Made by a program: the position numbers and the translations under genes
Source: Vicia villosa
Lineage: Eukaryota; Streptophyta; Magnoliopsida; Fabales; Fabaceae
Length of the DNA stretch: 64,000 nt
Direction: 5' to 3'
Assembly (NCBI RefSeq): GCF_029867415.1
Contig: NC_081182.1
Location: 15,312,497-15,376,496 of the forward strand
The notes under the pieces: generated by a model
What the model saw: the letters and a program-made list of their open reading frames with translations, nothing else
The model's database searches: none
Told to the model about the DNA's origin: nothing
Shown here: piece after piece, positions 26,502-37,992 of the stretch
How positions within the stretch are numbered: the stretch's first letter is position 1
Layout of the letters: each line of letters opens with the position of its first letter

Positions 26502-28040
26502 TGGCTGATTCAACCGAGAAGTCCTCTTCATCCGGTAATCCTAACAGCAGCCCTTGGAACATCTGAGCATGGCGGCCGTGTTCGTGGTGTTGGAAAACAC
26601 CATAAACAAAGCACTTACTTTGGACGGTCTTATTCACGTCAAGGACAACACATAGATGTGAATGAACAACTTGAACAACTTTCATCAAAATTGGAAGCAA
26701 AACTTAGAGCTGATTTTGATCAAAAGTGCAAGGCGTTGGAACAATCTTTTATGGAGACACTTAAGTCTATGGGTTTGTCGCAAAGTACTGATAATGCTAA
26801 ATGCGTTGAAAAAATGGAATTAGTCGAAGCAAGCGGAAAAGGAAGTTGTTCAGCTGCAAAAGGAAGCACCAAAGAGGTTGAAGTTGACGATGTTCAGAGA
26901 TTGTTACTCATGGTTCTGAAAATGGCTGACAACCACTTGGAAATGGATTTAAGTCATTGTAACTCTGTCATTCATTTTTATATGTCAGCTAAGTGTATCA
27001 GAGAGTTGTTGATGGGTTTTCATTGCCTTGACGTGTCTACTCTACAAGTTTGGAGCACGTGAGTACATTTTCTTCTTTTATTACTTTCAATAGGTTATAT
27101 CTCCATCACTTTGAATCTAATGTTTATTTTAAAATTATTCAGGTATATTCATCGTCTATGTATTGATAATTCCACATCAGAAGTGTATGGAATTATGGAT
27201 CCTGCTAGGTGTATATATAATGATGATGTGCCGAAATCTTTAGTAGATGTTAGGAAATACGTACAAGAAAAGTTGATGTCGCAAAACAAAGTTTGCTACT
27301 TACTACCACTTGTTCATGCGTAAGTTTTTATGAAATTCTGTTTTCTATTTTTTAATTTTGATAACATAGATATTTTATTTGACTTTTTGTATTTCCATAC
27401 ACATGTACAGAGAACATTGGCAATTATTTGTCTTGTGTCCAAGAGAGAATACTGTGGTCTTCTTTTGTTCACTTAATTGGGATGTTGATAAAAACACGAA
27501 GAAAATTATTTCAACGTAAGTTTATCTTTTATGTGAATTTTGTTATAATATAGTATATATCATATATATGTGGCTGAATATGTGGCTGAATATGGATTTT
27601 TATTTGAATCAGTGCTTTTGAGGTTCATCAAATTTCAAATGGCAATAGAAAAAAGGCTATTACATGGCTTAAGCCCGATGTAAGTGTGATGTAAATTATA
27701 ATTCTATATTTAATTTTATGATAATTATTCATTAATTATGTCTTTCATTTTGTAGTCAAGGAAACAACATAACAATACTGATTGTGGATACTATGTGATG
27801 AAAAATATGTTGGATATTGTCTCTGCCAATATAACTGAATCTTGGATGCAGGTAATAAAATAACTCTAATTTGTTATTTACTTTGCGTTTTGCAACTTAA
27901 TAGGAATTTTCAAAGAATAACTCTATATTGTTATTTACGTATTGTAGGTATTTAATGATCCTACAGAATTGACACAAGAAGATTTGTATGATTTGCGACT
28001 CCGTTGGGCAAAATGTTTCTTTGAGTTATATAAAGGATAA
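26502..28040 (+). CDS. CACTA Ulp1/C48-like cysteine protease gene
   Basis: Six exons on the plus strand: about 26502-27058, 27143-27319, 27411-27515, 27613-27679, 27756-27851 and 27948-28040. Each has GT-AG borders and consistent phases. The first exon has a coiled, Glu/Lys-rich part (EQLEQLSSKLEAKLRADF). Later exons give the C48 peptidase region: EHWQLFVLCPRENTVVFFCS holds the catalytic His-Trp, and NNTDCGYYVMKN holds the catalytic Cys. The usual acidic residue after His is not at the standard spot; related plant copies share 'FCSL' there. The ATG at 26502 opens a frame that stops after 21 codons (TGA near 26565), while the conserved SEHGGRVRGVG segment lies in another frame. The start is thus broken or depends on splicing from upstream. 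SUMO-protease-like genes are typical passengers of CACTA elements. Confidence 0.75.
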
Positions 28041-28375
28041 CTTTATGTTTCTCGTGGATGCGTGTTGGTTTTTCAAGTGCGCGAAAGTACTTTATGTTTC
28101 TTTGAGATAATTATCTTGTAGTAGAAAATCGTGTGTAAACCTTTCTTATCATTCTGAACACTTGTTTATTCTAGATTAATATTTTTGTATATTTTGACGA
28201 ACATATATATGCATCTTAGCTATTTGGTCTGTGTGCTGTGAGTATAAAATATATAACGACCTCTTTGGTCTGTGTGGTATATGAATCTTATATTGAAAAT
28301 TAGGTACAGAAAAAATTACAGGTTAAAACAGGAAAATAGGAAAAACAGCCATTATGTGGTAAAAAACATAAGACA

Positions 28376-28762
28376 TTTTACATCGGGCTTTACGAAAACC
28401 GATGTAAAAAGCAGTCTATTACATCGGTGTAAAATTATATCCGACGTAAAATGTGGCTTATGTTTTTCAAATAAAAAATTTCAATATTTTTCACATCAGA
28501 CATTTTCCCTAAACCGATGTGAAAAGCAGTCTATTACATCGGCCACGTTTAGAAACCGATGTAAAAGGTTGTGTATTTTTTTTTTTAATAAATTTTTTTT
28601 ATTGTTTTTCACATCAGACCTATGAAATCAACCGATGTAGTATGATGACTTTCACATCGGGCTCTGACCCGATGTAAAATGTCTCAGACTTTTTACATCG
28701 CCTGTGTTTACATCGGGCCTAGGACCGATGTAAAAAGTCATTTTCGCCCGATGTAAAAACTA
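28376..28762. repeat. 3' subterminal repeats of the CACTA element
   Basis: About eight modules of the form ACATCGG-N(8-20)-CCGATGTAAAA. Examples are near 28378-28408, 28420-28455, 28489-28526, 28534-28567, 28608-28640, 28650-28679 and 28696-28738. Many modules are themselves inverted repeats. They are more regular and more numerous than at the 5' end. Confidence 0.9.
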
Positions 28763-29149
28763 TTTTCTGTACTAGTGTAGTCACGGTAGCATTATTGTGA
28801 CCTTCCTTCTTATCCCTCTTTGATGCACCTTCCTCGTGGGTTTTGAAAAGGATTGTGAAATTTGTATTCTCACTCAAAGGAAAGGATGATGATTAAAATA
28901 CAATCAACATTTTCTGAAATTTCTCAATATACTAATGAGAAGTACAATACCATCAAGTATCCCAAGCTTCAAGGCCTATTGCTTCTTAGTAGTTCATATT
29001 AGCTTTTAGCATCCTAGTTTTTTCTAACACATGTGATAACTCATGGTGAGAGCAAATAATGTCGTTTTATAATATTTTCCAAGATGTTTAGTTTAGTTTT
29101 GCTTATTTTGCATTAAGAAATTGCATGAATGCAGATTGTGGATTGAGTA

Positions 29150-29158
29150 ATTGTTTAT

Positions 29159-29192
<34 letters not shown>

Positions 29193-29650
29193 TTTGACAA
29201 CTTTAGTGTTTTGTGTTGTGGAATATTAGTTTAACATGTTAATTGATCAAGATATATTATATAGTAGTTACAGAGATGTAAAGTTATGAACAAGGACGAA
29301 TCAAATTGCAGGAATGTAAAATGTAGAATTGACTTAGGACCGTCTTTGAGAGCGTGTAAGGGGAGTTACTGCATAGAGTCTCAAATTTTTTAGGGTTAAA
29401 TTATATGTAAATAGGGTCTCATAAATTATTTGTTAGGTTAAATCTTAATTAAATAGGACCTCTATTTATTTTTCCATAATAAACTATAACTAATTTATAG
29501 AGGGTCTTCAAAAACTTGAAACGACTCTGAATTGACTCATTGTTTATGATGTTTTTATATACTTGACATCTCTATAGTGTTTTGTGTTCTCTGATATTAG
29601 TTTAATATGTTAATTGATTAAGATATATAATAGTTACATAGATATAAAGT
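29150..29650. repeat. Direct repeat of ~115 bp flanking a hAT MITE
   Basis: The block with AGTGTTTTGTGTTGTGGAAT and GTTAATTGATCAAGATATAT (about 29150-29290) recurs as AGTGTTTTGTGTTCTCTGAT and GTTAATTGATTAAGATATAT (about 29538-29648). The hAT MITE lies between the copies. The left copy carries a T29 run at 29161-29189. A local tandem duplication followed or preceded by MITE insertion would explain it. Confidence 0.7.
29335..29529 (+). mobile_element. hAT-type MITE, 195 bp, copy 1
   Basis: Begins TAGGACCGTCTTTGAGAGCG and ends AACGACTCTG. It is flanked by perfect 8-bp target duplications AATTGACT (29327-29334 and 29530-29537). The sequence is alignable over its length with the copy at 41918-42113. 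Confidence 0.85.
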
Positions 29651-31843
29651 GTGACACTCTAAACCCCACATATAATTTAGTATGAAATTTAATTAAATAA
29701 AATGCAACCATTCAGGATGTATTGCACAATCAAACATACCATGTTCTGTAACACGGGTTATAACATAATGATTTAGAATTTGTTATTGTATGCTCACATT
29801 CACTTAGAGTATCATTGCAGCGAAATCATAATTAAATCAATTAAACACAATACTGCAACTCATAATATTTAGTCTCATAAACCTCAACTTTCATAACATA
29901 ACAAAAGTTGTATTATTCAACTCACAACAACTTGGAGATCTCAACAAAACATAAATAGTAACTTCAACAAAACAAAACAAATGAAAGCAAACGTTCTTAG
30001 TCCAACGTAACATAATCAGAGCAAGACCCTACTAATAAAACGACAAACTAATAGAAGCCACTCCAAGAGCTCTATATGGTTCGATTCCTGGCATGTATGG
30101 GTCAGCTCCTAGAACTTATGGGTCTACTCATACTGTGCAGTTTTAAAAGAATTCCTTTTCTATTAGTTTGGAGTCGACTCCAAACACGTATGGGTCGACC
30201 CCAACTGTTGTTTTTGCAACAAAAAAATAATTTTTAAGCTATCCAAACATTACCTTATATGTCAATAACTTATTTTACAAAAATATATCAATTTAATCCA
30301 ATTTCCTACTATTATAACACCCCAAACTCATCTATTACTCAATGGGTTCATGAATTAACAAAATATTACAACACTATCATCATGTTCATCATCTCTAATT
30401 CAAGGTAAATCAAACATGATTTCAGTCACACAATCATATATATGAACACCAAAAATCATCATTCAAATATTGACTCATGAGAAAATACAACAATCATCAT
30501 ATAACAACTATCATAGCATTACAATTCAAAATTATGAATCAAAACACCTAATCCTAAGAAGGTTAAGGGTCCCTCCATTTATCCCTCATGCTTTAACACC
30601 CATTAGAGAAGCACATCTCCTCCTTAGCTTGATTTTCCTAGCAAGCAATGAAATTTCTCTCTTGAAGATCTTCTTCTATTTTTTTATCTATTTTTTTAAT
30701 TTTTTATCCCCCTATTTTAAAATCCGGATTTTTGGTCCCTAAACTATGATTTTTTGAGGATTTTAGTCCCTCTGCAAATCTGAGGCCAATTTTTGATGAC
30801 ATGACACTCATTTTGTTGACGTGTCAATGCCAACTCATTTAAAAATTAAATCCAATTCTTTTTGTAATTTCATATATAACTTTATGATATTTTAACTTAT
30901 TTTCATATTTATTAATCAAATGGCATTATATATAAAAAAGAATGATATTAAAACCTAACATTTGCCAAACACAACGCCTCCTTCATCTTCTCAATAAAAT
31001 CAAGGCCTCCTTCCTCAGCTCAACAAACTCATCACGTTCTTTACTGGTTGTTTGTGTTCTATCAGATCCACAACTTATTCTTCTTCTTCTTTTATCTTCT
31101 TCTCCAACCATGTCCGAAACAAGATTTTCCTTTGCCTCAACAAACCAGTCCGATTTAAGAAGAGTGATTATGGCGGCGATGAAGATGGAATCAATGATGA
31201 AGACGAAAAACATGAGATGAAGACGAAGGACAAAGAACCTGTGAAACAGCTATGGCGGCGAATGAGCTTCTGGGAAACGTAACATGAACTGAAAGTGAAT
31301 TGAAATGAAGAGATGAATAGGAATTGTAATTAGGTTACAGTTAAAGGAATTTGGAAAATGAAAATAATTGGTTACTTTATTATGCTAAAAACAAAATGTA
31401 ATATGTAAATTTAAAAAACATTAAAATATATATGAAATAAATTAAATGAGTTGGCATGTGACACGTAAGGAGATTATGCACCATGTCATTAAAAATTGGC
31501 CTGAGATTTGTTGAGGGACTAAAATCCTCGAAAAATCATAGTTCAGGGATCAAAATTTCGGATTTTGAAATAGGGGGATCAAAAATGAAAAAAATGGATA
31601 ATAGGGGGACCAAAAGTGCAATTAAGCCTTTTATTTAATTAATAAAACCAAAACATTATTTTAATTAATCAAATAATTCTAAATAAATCTACCAACCTCT
31701 AATTATTCTCCACACTCTCCTCTCAAGGTCGCACATCCCTACCACCCTAATTAATTTAATTATTATTGCATAATAATTAAATAAACACACAAAAATTCAT
31801 AAATAATTTAATTAAATAAGATAATCTAAATTGGGGTGTTACA
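29650..31843 (-). mobile_element. 3' LTR of a Ty3-gypsy element with nested Mutator-like element
   Basis: On the minus strand the LTR starts TGTAACACCCCAATTTAG at 31843. It ends GGGGTTTAGAGTGTCACA at 29650, giving short inverted ends. A polypurine run (AAGTGGGGGAGAGT, minus) abuts it at 31844-31858, and degraded gypsy pol lies beyond. Removing the nested element (about 30676-31629) leaves roughly 1.24 kb, a normal LTR length. Confidence 0.65.
30676..31629. mobile_element. Mutator-like non-autonomous element nested in the gypsy LTR
   Basis: Long terminal inverted repeats of about 150-200 bp. The left has ATCCCCCTATTTTAAAATCC, AAACTATGATTTTTTGAGGA and TTTTAGTCCCTC. The right has the complements GATTTTGAAATAGGGGGATC, TCGAAAAATCATAGTTCAGG and GAGGGACTAAAATCC. 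The outermost right end (GGGGGACCAAAAGTGCAATT) has no clear partner on the left, so the left tip is probably lost. The interior (30960-31280) is less AT-rich and open in places on both strands (for instance 31052-31282), perhaps a captured gene fragment. It encodes no recognised domain. Confidence 0.65.
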
Positions 31844-31849
31844 ACTCTC

Positions 31850-32740
31850 CCCCACTTGAGAAAACTTTTCCCCCGAAAATTACCTGAGGAGAACAAAGTC
31901 GGATACGACTCTCTCATATGCTCCTCACACTCCCAAGTCATGCTCCCATCAGTTGTTCCTCCCCACACTACCTTCGCCAAGGAAATCTCTTTACCATGCA
32001 ACTGCTTCACTTCCCGGTCCTCTATCCGTATGAGTGATACCTCTATAGTCAGGTTATCTCTCACTGGAACATTATCCACTTGGATCACATGAGAAGGATC
32101 CAGAATTTACCTTCTCAACCAAGACACATGAAACACATCATGAAGATTCACAAGCGGAGGTGGCAAAGCAATTCGATAGGTTACTCCTCACATCCTCTCC
32201 ATGATCTGGTATGGACTAACAAAATGTGGCGTGAGCTTTCGATAATTCAAGGCTCGATCAAAACTAGTTATAGGCATAACTCAAAAAAACACATGATCTC
32301 CCTCCTGAAACTCAAGTGTTTTCCTCCTTTTGTCATGATAAATTTTCTGACGACTCTGTGAGGCTTTCATTTTCTCTTGGATCATTTTGATCTTTTCAAT
32401 CGTCATCGGCTGAACAATTTCAGGTCCAACCACAACACTCTCGCCTGACTCATACCAACACAAACAAGTTCTACACCTCCTACCATACAACTCCTCATAT
32501 AGTGTCATCCCATTACTAGAATGGAAACTATTGTTATAGGTCAAATCAATCAACGACAAGTAACTATCCTGAGCACCTCCTCGTTCTAGCCATAAACTTT
32601 CAGCAAATCCTCCTTAGACGTAATAATCCTATATGTTTGACCATCCGTCTGAGGATGATAAGCATTACTGAACTTCAGCTTAGTACCCAAAGTAGCTTGT
32701 CAACTCTCCTAGAACCTCTTTTCACGTGTGAATCTCATAA
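31850..32740 (-). pseudogene. Ty3-gypsy integrase C-terminal relic
   Basis: Minus-strand pieces read NAYHPQTDGQT near 32650, then LTYNNSFHSSNGMTLYEELY, GRRCRTCLCWYESGESVV, EKIKMIQEKMKASQSRQK, KTLEFQEGDHVFF (to 32281). Further down come DNLTIEVSLIRIEDREVKQL and GKEISLAKVVWGG..TWECEE (to about 31850). This is the end of the gypsy integrase core and its C-terminal part. Stops and frame shifts break it, and it is cut off near 32740 with no reverse transcriptase remaining. Confidence 0.85.
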
Positions 32741-33155
32741 TCATTTTGTAATTTATGTGAAATCAACTACCTCTCATTTTAAAAAAATTCAAAACCCTTG
32801 AAATCAAATTTATTTTTTCTTCTCAAATATTCAGACAATTTATCCCTCAAAGAATAGGTAGGATCAATGGGTTGGTTGCTACACACAAAGGCTTGGAGCA
32901 TACTGGTGATATTGGAAGACTCAGAAGCATGAATCTAGTAAAGATTACACAAAAGAGTTTGACATTTAGTTATATACAAGTCAAGATCCATATAGAAGAT
33001 TTATTTTATTCAATATTATCATGGACTAGTGATTGTATGAACTCTTGCAATATTTGTCAAAATAAAAAGGAACAATGTAGATTTCAATGGAAAACTATTG
33101 ATGAATGCATGTAGGCAAAATGGGAATGAAAGTCGAAGCACTATAAGTCTTGATG

Positions 33156-33158
<3 letters not shown>
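32741..33158. other. Unassigned stretch after the gypsy truncation point
   Basis: Plus-strand frame 32872-33114 (80 codons) has CNICQNKKEQC but no family I can name. I see no LTR ends. Probably part of a decayed element. Confidence 0.3.
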
Positions 33159-33249
<91 letters not shown>

Positions 33250-33282
33250 CTCTCTCTCTCTCACACACACACATTTAATTTT
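33159..33282. repeat. (CT)n microsatellite with (CA)n end
   Basis: A CT dinucleotide tract with a few TTT or GTT interruptions ends in ACACACACA. SLSLSL and RERERE frames on either strand are artefacts. Confidence 0.95.
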
Positions 33283-33289
33283 TTAGGAT

Positions 33290-33731
33290 ATTACATGCTT
33301 AGGATTTTAAATTCATAGAGTAGTTTATCGTTTATCTAGTTGGTTGCGATTGATTAATTAAGGTTAGATTTTGTTAGATTTGGAACCTAATCGAGCTTTA
33401 ATGGTGATTACAATATGAGAAACTTGTTGAGTTTAGAATTCACTGAAATTGAATCATTATATAATCACTTCTCGTGAAGTATACAATTGGTATCAACTGA
33501 ATACCTTCGTGTATCATCATAAGATCCTCTTTGATATTTGTGAAGTCATTAAGTGTTGACGTAATCAAGTTTCAATAAATGTATAATTCTCATATTTTCC
33601 CTCAAAATCTTTCGCGCATGCAAACTCTAAAAACCTCATATAATTCATTTCTGAAAAGAATCATTTGACTTTTTGTTTTAAGTTTATTCACCCCCTCTAG
33701 ACTGTTTTCTTATTCCATATTCTCACCCAAC
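33290..33731 (+). mobile_element. Possible copia LTR end fragment
   Basis: The end phrase TTCACCCCCTCTAGACTG followed by TCACCCAACA is typical of the 3' end of plant copia LTRs. No start or partner is visible. Confidence 0.3.
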
Positions 33732-33832
33732 AAATTAGATTTGATCTTTGTATTTAAAAAAATAATTTTTATTGAAAATTTGAAATACTATAATTTTTTT
33801 TAATTTTTCATAAATTAAAAGACTAATTTTTG

Positions 33833-33950
<118 letters not shown>

Positions 33951-34689
33951 TCACACACACACTATTAAATATTAAAATATTAACAAATCACATGACTTTT
34001 AAAAAAGATATATTTCAAAAATAATTTTTATAAAAACTATTCAAAATAGTTTCAATTTTAAGTAATTATTTGAAATTATGATATTCAAAACAACTTATAA
34101 TAAAATTATGAAATATCTAAAATAACATTTTATAAAAACTATTTAAACTAATCTTTCATTAGAATTTATTTTAAAAGAATTATTTTCAAATATTTTTATG
34201 CAAAAATATGTAATACTATATAATTTAATTTTTTTAAAAGAAGCAAACATACTATTAATATTTGAAATAAAAATCATAATTCTTTTTTGTAATATTTTAT
34301 TCAAAAAATTATAATGATACCTTCCTACCCTTGACTAGTGAATAAATTAGGGAATATGACAATTTAAATTATTCAGTTAAAATTAAATTCTAGCAAATGT
34401 GTATATAAAAAATTCTACCGATAATTTTTTCGGTAAACAATTTAGTGGCAGATTCACATATAGTAAATATGAATTTCAATTTACAGTTACTAATATGATG
34501 CTGAGGGATTGCTTTATTCAGGGCTCTAAAGATGAAGAAGTTTCTTTTGAAAAATAGGGATGGGAACTTTTTCTCCAAAGGCACTTCGTGAAAAGGGACG
34601 AAAAACATATCTTCCGCCTCGTTGAGTCTCCTTTCTGTCTAAATTATCATTATATTTGTTGCAAAAATCGATGCCAGGGATAAAATATA

Positions 34690-34995
34690 ATAAGTTTCTT
34701 TCGGCAAGAAACCCACAAAGGTAAGAAAAAATAGGGGAGCAATAAGAACACAGAGAATTGGTTATAACTGCTATTCTTTACTTTCTCTTTCAATCAAGAT
34801 TAAAAGTGTTACAAGAGTAACAAATAACTCTCTCACTCTAAATTAGGATTTGCAGTATGCAATAATGAGAGGCTAGTATGATATTTATAATAAACCTAAC
34901 ATACTAAACTAATGGGCTTTTTTCACAAATACTCATTACAAGCTAACTTAGGGTACAAGCTAACTTAAATAATTGAACATAACAAACAGATCCAA
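34690..34995 (-). mobile_element. Possible copia 5' LTR, minus orientation
   Basis: On the minus strand the sequence opens TGTTATGTTCAATTATTT and has TTATAAATATCATACTAGCC as a TATA region. It proceeds through a pyrimidine-rich end to CTGGCATCGATTTTTGC, which resembles an initiator-tRNA primer site. No coding part follows it. Assignment is by style only. Confidence 0.35.
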
Positions 34996-35667
34996 TTCAA
35001 AATATTAACAACCATATCATTTCGACACTCACATACTAGAACACACTTCAAATACATTATGTAGGTCTTTGACACCCGCATGTAAACATACTTCAAAGGC
35101 ATGCATAAATCCTGTCGAACCAAAAGAGCTATTATTTGACCCAATAGAGTTTGATCCAATTCTCACAATATCCTTAATTAATATTACCTTTAAATTTATT
35201 TTATATAGAAATTTATAAAAAGACAATTTAGAGCATATATGGAATGTTAGTAAACGAGAGAGATTTAAATAGCTATTTTAAGTTTGAAAATTTAATGTAT
35301 GAGAATGGATTAAGTATTGCTAAAATAATAGATTTATCAAAGATGATTGGTTCCTTAATTATTTTGTTAGTTTTAAAAATATTACTATTACTTTGTTTTA
35401 ATTTTTTATGTTTATAGGTTTATACGGGGAATTCTATGGAGATACCCAAGGACAAGAACAAGAGATGGAACCCTTTGTGGCAGAGATCTAGACAGAGATA
35501 GGAATAGATTCAAGTACATGGACGGGGATGCAAAGCATCCTCGCCACTACACTGTCTCGTTAACTTCCCTACTAATAAATACAAAAATGTGAGAAATTTC
35601 AAGTTTGAATATTCCCTTTATGTAAATTAAATATATCTACATCTTTTACCATACAAATTGTGGTTAT
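34996..35667. other. Non-coding stretch, nothing recognised
   Basis: AT-rich. A GC-richer piece near 35420-35560 shows no alignable domain. Confidence 0.4.
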
Positions 35668-37277
35668 TGTTGAAGTGTAATTGCACATTCATAGTGTGTT
35701 AGCATTTAGTTTGTTTGGACCTTGAGTTGGGCTTTAATTTGTTAGACACGATATGAGTTTAGTATATATTGCATTTTAATTTATAATTGTATAGAATCAT
35801 TCTTGTAACCATTTTCTAATTGAGTAAAAGTTGGTTACGATGTTTCTCTCTCTTCTTCCATATTCATCTTTATCATCTTATTTAGTTGTGCTCTAAAAAT
35901 TAGTATCTAGAGCTCTGGTTCAGATCCACGGGAAGGGAAACACGATTGTACATAAGGTGTATGATTGTTTTGATTTTGGATTCATACAATTCATAGTGAA
36001 TTGAAGATCGAAATCGTATCAGAATCAAATTTCTTGATTTCGAAGGATTGGGAAACACGAGTGTTTGGTGAGATCTGAGTGATTTCTTACACAATATCGA
36101 AGATGAATGGTGGAAACGTTGGTTTGAATACAGAACTTCAGGTGTTTGATGGAAATAATTGGAATTGGTGGTGATTCAAATGCATGTGTTGTTTGGCACT
36201 TAAGATGTGTTTGATCTTGTCAAAGATCATTACATGCCTGTTAATGCAGATGCAACAGAAGTGCAAAGAAATATACAACGAGACACGAAGAAGAAGGATA
36301 AAAAAAGGGTTGTTCTACATCCATCAGTGTATGGATAGGGATGTGTTTGAGATGAATAATATGGAAAATATGGTATATTTTCTAGGGATGGCGATTTTGT
36401 ACTATTAGAAGTGTATCATTTTGCATTAGCTGAAGTATGATGTGTAGGTTTATAAATAGACCAAAGTGGTCACAATACCAAGCTGCAGTTAGGATTCTGA
36501 GGTATATTAAAGGGACTCTGAAGTTCGGAATTTTGTTCCCTTCTGGTGCTGAAAGTGAGTCATAATTGATGTGCTACTTAGAATCTGACTGTGTTGTGAT
36601 AGAATTGACAGAATAAGCACTTCAGGATATTTTTTCAAATATCTAGGAAGTCCCATTACTTGGTGCTCTAAGAAGCAACCAGTGGTTGCGTTGCAACTTG
36701 TGAAGCTGAATACATTGTAGGTGCTTTATTTGCGTGTCAAGCTATTTTGCTGATGAATTTATTGCAGGATCTGAAGATAAGATAAGCAAGTCTATGAAGT
36801 TGATGATTGACAGCAAATCTGCCATAAGCCTTGCTAAGAACCCAGTGTTGCATGGAAGAAGCAAGCACATTGACAAACTTCCATTTTCAGAGGAATCAAG
36901 TCCAGAATGGAGTGCTAGAAGTTGTGCACTATAGCACCCAGAAGCAACCTGCAGATGTAGTGGAGAAGGCTGTCAAGAATGAGCATTTTATCAATTTGAG
37001 GAATGATATTGATGTTTTTGATTTTAGCTCTGAATGTGAATTAAGGGATAATGCTAAAGTGTAATTGCCCATTCAGAGTGTGTTAGCTTTTATTTTGTTT
37101 GGGCCTTGAGTTGAACTTTAATTAGATTGGCCTAATATGGGTTTAGTATATATCGTATTTTTCTTTATAATGGTAGCATGTAGAATCATTCTTGTAACCG
37201 TTTTCTAATTGAGTAAAAATGGTTATAATTTTTCTTTCTCTTTTTCCATCTTCATCTTGTTCTATTGTGCTCCAACA
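35668..37277 (+). mobile_element. Internally deleted Ty1-copia element, 1.6 kb
   Basis: Two related LTRs lie at 35668-35898 (231 bp, TGTTGAAGTG..) and 37052-37277 (226 bp, ending GTGCTCCAACA). Flanks GTTAT (35663-35667) and ATTAT (37278-37282) differ at one position and look like a 5-bp target duplication. After the left LTR, TAGTATCTAGAGC is a worn primer-binding site. The interior keeps the gag start (near 36103-36180), a sliver of reverse transcriptase (YFLGMA near 36380) and the RNase H end (DSKSAISLAKNPVLHGRSKH; AVKNEHFINLRNDIDVFDF). Most of pol is missing and frames are broken. It could only move with help from a complete relative, such as the family member at 42330-47230. Confidence 0.85.
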
Positions 37278-37382
37278 ATTATGTGAAATTGTGTGTTCAA
37301 ATTTACTCTTAAATAAGTCAAATATATTTGCACCTTTTTACCATATGAGTTGGCTCATATAAAACTCCCTCAATATTTAATA

Positions 37383-37529
37383 CTACCTCCGTTCCTTTAT
37401 ATAAGAGACAATTCATTTTTCTAGATTCACTGAATATTTAATGTATCTAGTCAATATACATACCAGATACATTGATTATTCAGTGAACCTAAAAAATAAA
37501 TTTTATCTTATATAATGGAACGAAGGTAT
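37383..37529. mobile_element. Stowaway-type MITE, ~147 bp
   Basis: CTACCTCCGTTCCTTTATAT at the left is mirrored by ATATAATGGAACGAAGGTAT at the right. TA flanks both ends, the target duplication of Tc1/mariner-like Stowaway elements. Confidence 0.8.
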
Positions 37530-37762
37530 TATTAAATAAGCTAACCAAGTCTGGGCATCCTAAATCTTCTCGTTTTATAACAAAAAAATTAAAAATATAT
37601 CATGTTTCTCCCTTTAATAAATCTACTTTAACTCGAGTTAAGTACCATTACATGAGATAAAGCTCTTTTGCACAATGTTTACATATTGGCTAAACTAAAA
37701 TAAACATGTGTTATATCATCCAAATACAAATGGTAGATAATTCAAAAACAGATATATTAAAA

Positions 37763-37992
37763 GTTAAATAGGTAAATTGTCTAAATATGTTAGTGAACTT
37801 TTGCTTTTTGTTCATGTATTTTTGTTTTTCTTAAAGTAATTTCTGAATGTTAAATTTTTTTTTCATGCGGATTTTAACTTTAAGAACAAATACCAAAATG
37901 ATTTTAACATTCAAGATATTATTTTAAAAAAAGATACAGAGGTGAAGAAACCAAAAACTCGCTAACTTACATGAACGATTTAACTATTTAAA
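37763..37992. mobile_element. MITE with ~50-bp inverted ends
   Basis: GTTAAATAGGTAAATTGTC and ATGTTAGTGAACTTTTGC on the left are mirrored by ACTCGCTAACTTACATGAAC and GATTTAACTATTTAAAC on the right. About 230 bp. A Mutator-like origin is likely, but no target duplication was fixed. The remaining stretch to 38300 shows nothing else. Confidence 0.5.

Larger units (their letters stand above)
19953..28777 (+). mobile_element. CACTA (En/Spm) transposon, apparently near-complete, 8.8 kb
   Basis: The ends are CACTACTAAAAACA and, read inward from the right, CACTAGTACAGAAA. The 3-bp target duplication TAG is present on both sides (19950-19952 and 28778-28780). Subterminal modules of the ACATCGG type crowd both ends. 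Inside lie a TNP2-type transposase gene and an Ulp1-like protease gene in the same orientation, the standard layout of plant CACTA elements. No large insertion is seen in the element. The intact target site and open transposase frame suggest a fairly recent arrival. Confidence 0.92.

Noticed and set aside
30070..30100. GGTTCGATTCC, a perfect box B, suggesting a tRNA gene
   Set aside because: No box A, acceptor stem or anticodon arm at suitable distance; it lies inside an LTR.
31052..31282. 76-codon frame as a host gene
   Set aside because: Within a Mutator-like element, no domain, competing frames on both strands.
33019..33286. Frames of repeated Arg-Glu or Ser-Leu
   Set aside because: Translation of a (CT)n microsatellite.
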